Shown here in pieces: positions 59,906 to 64,000 of a stretch of DNA of 64,000 bases. The notes under the pieces were generated by a model. The model had not been told where the DNA came from. It searched no databases and saw only the letters and a list, made by a program, of their open reading frames with translations. The position numbers were made by a program, and so were the translations under genes. Location of the stretch: NCBI RefSeq assembly GCF_029382255.1, contig NZ_JARLLG010000006.1:124001-188000 (forward strand), written 5' to 3'. The DNA is from Isoptericola croceus (lineage in GTDB: Bacteria > Actinomycetota > Actinomycetes > Actinomycetales > Cellulomonadaceae). Every line of letters begins with the position of its first letter. The first letter of the stretch is position 1.

Positions 59906-60124
59906 TCAGCCCTTGCTGGCGCCGATCATCGGCAGCCCGAACGCAAAGCCCACCGCGAGGATGCCGCCGGTGAAGACGTACGGGGCGATCGCCGGCTCCG
60001 TCGTGGCGCCGATGCCGATGAGGACCAGACCACCGAGGAACAGCACGAACGAGACGATCACGCGGCCGAGCATCGTGCCCGGGGCGTCGCTCTGCGGGCT
60101 CGGGTTCACCTGGAAGTCGCTCAT
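59906..60124 (-). CDS. Small two-helix membrane protein
   Basis: A 72-residue protein with a polar N-terminus (SDFQVNPSPQSDAPGTM) and two hydrophobic helices (VIVSFVLFLGGLVLIGIGA and PYVFTGGILAVGFAFGLPMIG). ATG 60124 is chosen; an ATG two codons upstream is possible. No family is recognised. Confidence 0.65.
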   Translation of the reverse strand: MSDFQVNPSPQSDAPGTMLGRVIVSFVLFLGGLVLIGIGATTEPAIAPYVFTGGILAVGFAFGLPMIGASKG

Positions 60125-60177
60125 GATCACAGCCTAGCCCGCCGCTCCACGCCGGCGGGGCCCGCTACGATCTCGGG

Positions 60178-60801
60178 ATGCCTGAGCCCGGACTCCCCCG
60201 CCGCGTGCTGATCGCCGGGACGTCCGGGGCCGGCAAGACGACGCTCGCAGGTCGCCTCTCGCACGTGCTCCAGGTGCCGCACACCGAGCTCGACGGTCTG
60301 CACCACGGGCCGCACTGGACACCGCGGCCCGAATTCGAGGACGACGTGCGCGACCTGGTCGCGAGCGACGCGTGGGTGACCGAGTGGCAGTACCGCCGCG
60401 CGCGGCCGCTGCTGCTCGGACGAGCCGAGATGCTGGTCTGGCTCGACCTTCCGGTCCAGGTCCGCATGCGCCAGGTGACGCGCCGCACCCTGCACCGCCG
60501 GCTCCACCGAACCGTGCTGTGGAACGGGAACGTCGAGCCGCCGCTGGCGACGTTCCTCACCGACCCGGACCACATCGTGCGCTGGGCATGGCGCACGCGC
60601 CGCTCGCTCGACGGTCTCGACGAGCGGCTGGCCACCGAGGCACCCCACCTGGAGGTCGTGCGGCTCCGCAGCCGTGCAGAGATCGATCGGTGGCTCGCGA
60701 CGGTGGCTGCACGCGCCGGCCGGCCCGGACCCAGGCCGCAGCCTGAGCACCGGGACTACGTTGGCGGCGGCTCGACCGACGTGCCGTCGCGGGCGACATA
60801 G
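60178..60801 (+). CDS. P-loop NTPase, adenylate-kinase/topology-modulation-like
   Basis: A 207-residue cytoplasmic nucleotide-binding protein. Walker A is GTSGAGKTT (residues 14-22), followed by the LID-like ELDGLHHGPHW and later VWLDLPVQVRMRQVTRRTLHRRL, the pattern of the adenylate-kinase-like proteins annotated as DNA topology modulation (FlaR-type). The substrate is unknown. Its 3' end overlaps by 46 bp the 3' end of the convergent membrane-protein gene, so its C-terminus may be shorter in function than drawn. Confidence 0.82.
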   Translation: MPEPGLPRRVLIAGTSGAGKTTLAGRLSHVLQVPHTELDGLHHGPHWTPRPEFEDDVRDLVASDAWVTEWQYRRARPLLLGRAEMLVWLDLPVQVRMRQVTRRTLHRRLHRTVLWNGNVEPPLATFLTDPDHIVRWAWRTRRSLDGLDERLATEAPHLEVVRLRSRAEIDRWLATVAARAGRPGPRPQPEHRDYVGGGSTDVPSRAT

Positions 60802-61379
60802 ATCGCTGCCGCGACGACCCAGGCAGAAACCGCCACGACACCGGCCGTAATCGAGTAGGCGTCATAGTAGGGTAGCGCCCAGAGCCGGGCCTGCCCCGAG
60901 AGATCGACCATGCCGACCAGCGCGCACAGGATGCCGTAGAGGCCCAGTGGCAACCAAGCTGCCCCGCGCGGAAGGACAAGGCCCGCGAGCCCTCCGACTC
61001 CCATGCTCAGGAGCATGTTCCTGGCCAGCATCAGAGGCATCTCAGCGGTCTGACTGACGATCATCCCGCCCGCCACGACCACGACGAGGAAAACGATCGT
61101 CGTCGTGATCGTCCATGCGCCGCGGAGGGTGGCCTTCCGCGCGGAGCCGGTGGCGCCTTCCAGGTCTGCGAACGGGTTCTGCACCGACATCGCCCACGCC
61201 ATGCCCGCGAACACCGGCGCCAGCGCAACGAGGAGCAGCCCTCGTTGATCGTGGAACGGATTCGCCACCACTTCCGTCGGCGCGATCACGATGAACGCCA
61301 CGACCAGGACAGCGGCAACGAGGATCCTGGCGAGTCCACGTGACCGAGCAAACAACCAGAACATCACTGCCGGCGTCAT
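60756..61379 (-). CDS. Membrane protein of the ABC operon
   Basis: A 207-residue protein with about six hydrophobic helices (LARILVAAVLVVAFIVIA, LLLVALAPVFAGMAWAM, TTTIVFLVVVVAGGMIV, LLSMGVGGLAGLVL, LPLGLYGILCALVGMVDL, VVAVSAWVVAAAIYVA). ATG 61379 overlaps the stop of the upstream ABC-permease gene in ATGA, so it is probably a second membrane subunit or an accessory of that transporter. No family name can be given. Confidence 0.75.
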   Translation of the reverse strand: MTPAVMFWLFARSRGLARILVAAVLVVAFIVIAPTEVVANPFHDQRGLLLVALAPVFAGMAWAMSVQNPFADLEGATGSARKATLRGAWTITTTIVFLVVVVAGGMIVSQTAEMPLMLARNMLLSMGVGGLAGLVLPRGAAWLPLGLYGILCALVGMVDLSGQARLWALPYYDAYSITAGVVAVSAWVVAAAIYVARDGTSVEPPPT

Positions 61380-62599
61380 GCGGAGCATGAGATCAGTCGG
61401 TCCAGGGCCGCTGCGGCATCCTCCCGGTCTGGAGCTCCCGGAGTCACTCCGAGACGGCCGACAATGATCGGATCGGGTACGAACGTGGGCTCCAGCCACT
61501 GCGCCACGAGGATGACGTCACGGTCGACGGCCTCGAACGCTGCTTCGTCAGGGCCCTCGAGCGCCGCGTCGATCGCGCAGCCACCGAGGCCGCCCCAGAC
61601 CACTTCCTCCGCCTGACGTGCCCGGTCGATCGGAGCGCCGAGTGGGAGGTCGTAGACCAAGGTCGGTCGCGTCGGATGCTCCACCGGCATCCAGACCCAG
61701 TCCTCGCCGTCCGGAGCGATCTCCTCGAACCGTTCGTCCAGGGGTCGCAACTCGTTGACAAGAAGGTTCAGGTCCCGCTGCTGGTCGGGTGCGATGCACA
61801 CGTCACTCCCCGTTCCCGCGATCTCGGCGCACGGCCACCCCGCAACATCACCGAGGCGATACGGGTCACGTTCCCCGTGGACGGCGTCCAGACCGATCCA
61901 CGCCCCCGACGCGACCACGACGGCAGCGACCAGAACGGCGAGGGCGATACGCGTCCGAGCGGCCCACAGCGCGACGAGAGCGGCGCCGGCCAGGGCAGCC
62001 CCGACGACGACGCCCAGGATTGCCAGAATCTGGCTCGCGTCCGGGAGCAGGAAGGCTGGGACGCTCGCCGTCGCCCCGAAGTACTGCATGAGTGGCCCTT
62101 GACCCAGGATGAAGACCACCAGGAGGTAGCCGACGATTACCGCGACCGGAGGGAGAAGCCAGCTCCTCACCGAGACACCGATGAACCAGCCGACCGCGAC
62201 CAGGGGGTAGACGCCAAGTAGCGCTGCGGGAACCGTGGCGAGACTTATCAGCTGAGGCGTGCTCTCCCGCACAGCGGCCGCGATCACTCCTGTGCCGACG
62301 GCGAGGAGCAGCCCGAGCGCCCCTCCGGAGGCGATGGTCACGATCCGGGTCGCAGCAAACCGCCGTCGGGCGCTCGGTGGAAGCGGACGGACGAGATTCG
62401 TTGCGCGGTTTCGCGCGACGACGGTCCCGTCGACCGCCCCGGCTCCGAGGGCCACAGGCCACACGATGACGACCGCCGTCAGCGCGGCAGCAACCGACCA
62501 GCCCGCGCTGTACGAGATCCGCATCAAGGGGTCGAAGACGAGCACGGCACCGGCTGCGATGGCGGCAAGCCCGAGAAACGATGCCAACAGTCGGGTCAT
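61376..62599 (-). CDS. ABC transporter membrane protein with large soluble C-terminal part
   Basis: A 407-residue protein with seven or more hydrophobic helices up to residue ~260 and then a ~145-residue soluble region containing Cys in WPCAEIAGTGSDVCIA and near the end (DRLISCSA), suggesting an exported domain. ATG 62599 overlaps the ATPase stop in ATGA and GAG-type ribosome signals are absent, fitting translational coupling. It is the likely membrane partner of the ATPase at 62596-63354, in an exporter or membrane-bound complex. Confidence 0.78.
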   Translation of the reverse strand: MTRLLASFLGLAAIAAGAVLVFDPLMRISYSAGWSVAAALTAVVIVWPVALGAGAVDGTVVARNRATNLVRPLPPSARRRFAATRIVTIASGGALGLLLAVGTGVIAAAVRESTPQLISLATVPAALLGVYPLVAVGWFIGVSVRSWLLPPVAVIVGYLLVVFILGQGPLMQYFGATASVPAFLLPDASQILAILGVVVGAALAGAALVALWAARTRIALAVLVAAVVVASGAWIGLDAVHGERDPYRLGDVAGWPCAEIAGTGSDVCIAPDQQRDLNLLVNELRPLDERFEEIAPDGEDWVWMPVEHPTRPTLVYDLPLGAPIDRARQAEEVVWGGLGGCAIDAALEGPDEAAFEAVDRDVILVAQWLEPTFVPDPIIVGRLGVTPGAPDREDAAAALDRLISCSA

Positions 62600-63354
62600 C
62601 GTGCCAGCTCCCCGCCCGCGAGGATGGTGAGCAGCCCACGCTCGTGCGCACTGGCCGCAGCACCGTCGCCCTCGCCGCCCATGGCCTTCAGCTCGTCGGT
62701 CGACCCGGTCCACACGCACTGGCCGGCGTCCATCACCATGACGTCGTCAGCGGTCCGCGCGATGTCCTCGACGAGATGCGTCGAGAGCAGGACCAGGCGG
62801 TCGCTCGCTACCTTCTGCACGACGTCTCGAAGGCGCATCCGCTGGAGCGGGTCGAGTCCCGCCGTCGGCTCGTCCAGGACGAGGACACGAGGGTCGTGGA
62901 CCATGGCCTGCGCGATAAAGGCGCGTCGCCGCTGGCCGCCGGAGAGATCGCGCAGGCGCACACCTGCGCGATCCTCCAGATCGACAGCGTGCAGCGCTCG
63001 GTCCGGACCGTCCCCCCTCAGGGCAGTGCGCCCTCCGCGAAGATAGGCAAAGTAGCGGACCAGCTCCAGCACGGTGAAACCCTCGAACCACCCGGGATCC
63101 TGTGGCAGGTACCCGATGTCCGCCTGGTACCGACGCCGTGTCCGAGGATCGCGCAACGATGCGCCGGAGACCCACACCTCGCCCTCGTCCGGTGCGAGCG
63201 ACCCGGTGACGATCTTGAACAAGGTCGACTTGCCCGCACCATTTGGGCCGACGATCCCGATGATCCCGGAGTTCCATGTGGCGTCGATCCCGCGCAGGGC
63301 ATGCACGTCGCCGTAGCGCACATGGACGCCAGCGATCCTGATCAGAGGGTCCAC
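62596..63354 (-). CDS. ABC transporter ATP-binding protein
   Basis: A 252-residue ATPase. Walker A GPNGAGKS (36-43), Q-loop YLPQDPGW, signature LSGGQRRR, Walker B VLVLDEPTAGLD and the switch His in LLSTHLVED are all intact. It resembles ATPases of drug or peptide exporters (ABC-2 type). It lies 24 bp after the secreted-protein gene and overlaps the permease gene by 4 bp. Confidence 0.93.
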   Translation of the reverse strand: MDPLIRIAGVHVRYGDVHALRGIDATWNSGIIGIVGPNGAGKSTLFKIVTGSLAPDEGEVWVSGASLRDPRTRRRYQADIGYLPQDPGWFEGFTVLELVRYFAYLRGGRTALRGDGPDRALHAVDLEDRAGVRLRDLSGGQRRRAFIAQAMVHDPRVLVLDEPTAGLDPLQRMRLRDVVQKVASDRLVLLSTHLVEDIARTADDVMVMDAGQCVWTGSTDELKAMGGEGDGAAASAHERGLLTILAGGELAR

Positions 63355-63378
63355 CGTCTCGCTCCCGAACTCCGCGCG

Positions 63379-63873
63379 TCAGCTCGTGTACGCGCGGGAC
63401 GCGCACGTGTCGGGCGCATACCGCACGTCACGGCAGGCGCTGGCCTTCGTCGTGTACCTCAACACCCTGGTGTCTGAGACACGGAGCATCAGGCCTTGCG
63501 ACGTCCGGGACTGCGTAGTGCGGGTCTTTGCTGTGCCGTCACCGATGTTCTTTCGGACGATGAGCTGCCGCCCACCCGGCCGTGCCTGGTACCGCTGCGC
63601 ATCGTGCGTTCCGGTGAGCTTCCCGTACACGGCATGCCCGTCGCGCCGTGGGTCGGTGACCGTGAACGCGCCAGAGTGGACATTTCCTCCGGCGGCCTTG
63701 GAGTGTCCGTGGAAGAGCGTTGCACTCGCCTTGGCCACGGCGGCGCCGTCCACTTTCGCGGTGATCGTGCCCGTGCTGTGTGCGGAGGCGATGCCGGCGG
63801 ACGCGAGCATCACTCCGAGCCCGGCAACTATCGCCACGATCGCGTTCCGAACCGCTTTGACCTGCAACTGCAT
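63379..63873 (-). CDS. Secreted hypothetical protein, first gene of the ABC operon
   Basis: A 164-residue exported protein. ATG 63873 has GAGGAG 6 nt upstream; the longer frame includes the upstream repeat and is not protein-like. Signal peptide about residues 1-31 (VKAVRNAIVAIVAGLGVMLASAGIASA). The mature part is basic and Ser/Thr/Arg-rich (TAKTRTTQSRTSQGLMLRVSD) with two cysteines in ACRDVRYAPDTCAS, a possible disulphide. It lies 24 bp before the ATPase gene, so it may be a substrate or a sensor for the transporter. No family is recognised. Confidence 0.7.
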   Translation of the reverse strand: MQLQVKAVRNAIVAIVAGLGVMLASAGIASAHSTGTITAKVDGAAVAKASATLFHGHSKAAGGNVHSGAFTVTDPRRDGHAVYGKLTGTHDAQRYQARPGGRQLIVRKNIGDGTAKTRTTQSRTSQGLMLRVSDTRVLRYTTKASACRDVRYAPDTCASRAYTS

Positions 63874-63891
63874 CGATGGCTCCTCGTGCGT

Positions 63892-63930
63892 AGGTGGAAC
63901 CCCGAGGTGGAACCCCGAGGTGGAACCGAG
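63892..63930. repeat. 13-bp tandem direct repeats upstream of the secreted-protein gene
   Basis: AGGTGGAACCCCG occurs twice in full (63892-63904, 63905-63917) and a third copy follows, changed after AGGTGGAACC. They start 18 bp upstream of ATG 63873. Phased repeats at this distance are typical of binding sites for response regulators or SARP-like activators. Confidence 0.75.
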
Positions 63931-64000
63931 CGTAGAGAGAGGACAGTCGGTTGCGGGCGCGAACAATCCGATTTGATGAACTCTTGAGCATCTCCGCACA

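Noticed and set aside
1-64000. CRISPR array, tRNA, rRNA or prophage
   Set aside because: No regularly spaced repeats with spacers, no cloverleaf-like or rRNA-like segments, and no phage structural or integrase genes were found on reading both strands.

Overview
The window comes from a high-GC Gram-positive bacterium, most likely a plant-polymer-degrading actinobacterium of the Micrococcales (Cellulomonas/Promicromonosporaceae type). This rests on the very high third-position GC of most genes, frequent GTG starts, GTGA/ATGA gene overlaps, secreted multidomain glycosidases, a SAM-I riboswitch before metF and a CIRCE element before hsp20. No rRNA, tRNA, CRISPR array or prophage was found.

Region 1 (about 1-28,800) is a carbohydrate-utilisation locus. 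After the tail of a LacI-type regulator it reads, mostly on the minus strand: a secreted WxL-like protein, a GH59 glycosidase, a GH43 subfamily-24-like enzyme with two discoidin-like modules, a DUF916/WxL-interacting-like membrane protein, a second WxL-like protein, a lone FabF-like ketosynthase on the plus strand, two tandem ~1,300-residue clan GH-A glycosidases, GH31, GH127, a two-permease sugar importer with its binding lipoprotein, a LacI repressor and a divergent SGNH esterase. Four copies of a GTCGAACCGGTTCGAC-type palindrome mark a local LacI regulon. The enzyme set (GH59, GH43_24, GH39-like, GH127, GH31) fits breakdown of arabinogalactan-protein side chains; that substrate is inferred. 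The four large secreted glycosidases, and no other protein here, end in the same ~85-residue tail closing in Cys-Ser, and two of them sit between the WxL-like genes. The most interesting possibility is a surface-display arrangement for these enzymes.

Region 2 (about 28,800-39,230) is an accessory region: a lipoprotein, the Tag DNA glycosylase, a truncated zeta-toxin-like gene, an AT-richer pair of secreted paralogues behind a perfect CRP/GlxR-type site, a leaderless membrane protein, a YhcG/DUF1016 nuclease, a 49-residue hydrophobic peptide, an IF2_N-plus-two-HTH DNA-binding protein, a DUF952 protein and an IS630-type element inserted exactly at a stop codon.

Region 3 (about 39,230-53,680) is more ordinary chromosome: small conserved proteins, an App1-type phosphatase, a DASS/SLC13 carboxylate transporter followed by its likely CitA/DcuS-type two-component system, a methyltransferase, a MazF/PemK toxin-antitoxin pair with a leaderless-type promoter, a membrane protein with a NarL-type two-component system, a PlsC acyltransferase, a NYN-OST-HTH protein and a quinone-oxidoreductase-like enzyme.

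Region 4 (about 53,680-64,000) holds the methionine genes (SAM riboswitch, metF, a 20-bp inverted repeat, metE), a secreted GH5 enzyme with a ricin-type CBM13, a CIRCE-controlled Hsp20, a P-loop kinase-like protein and a coupled minus-strand operon of secreted protein, ABC ATPase, ABC permease and membrane protein.
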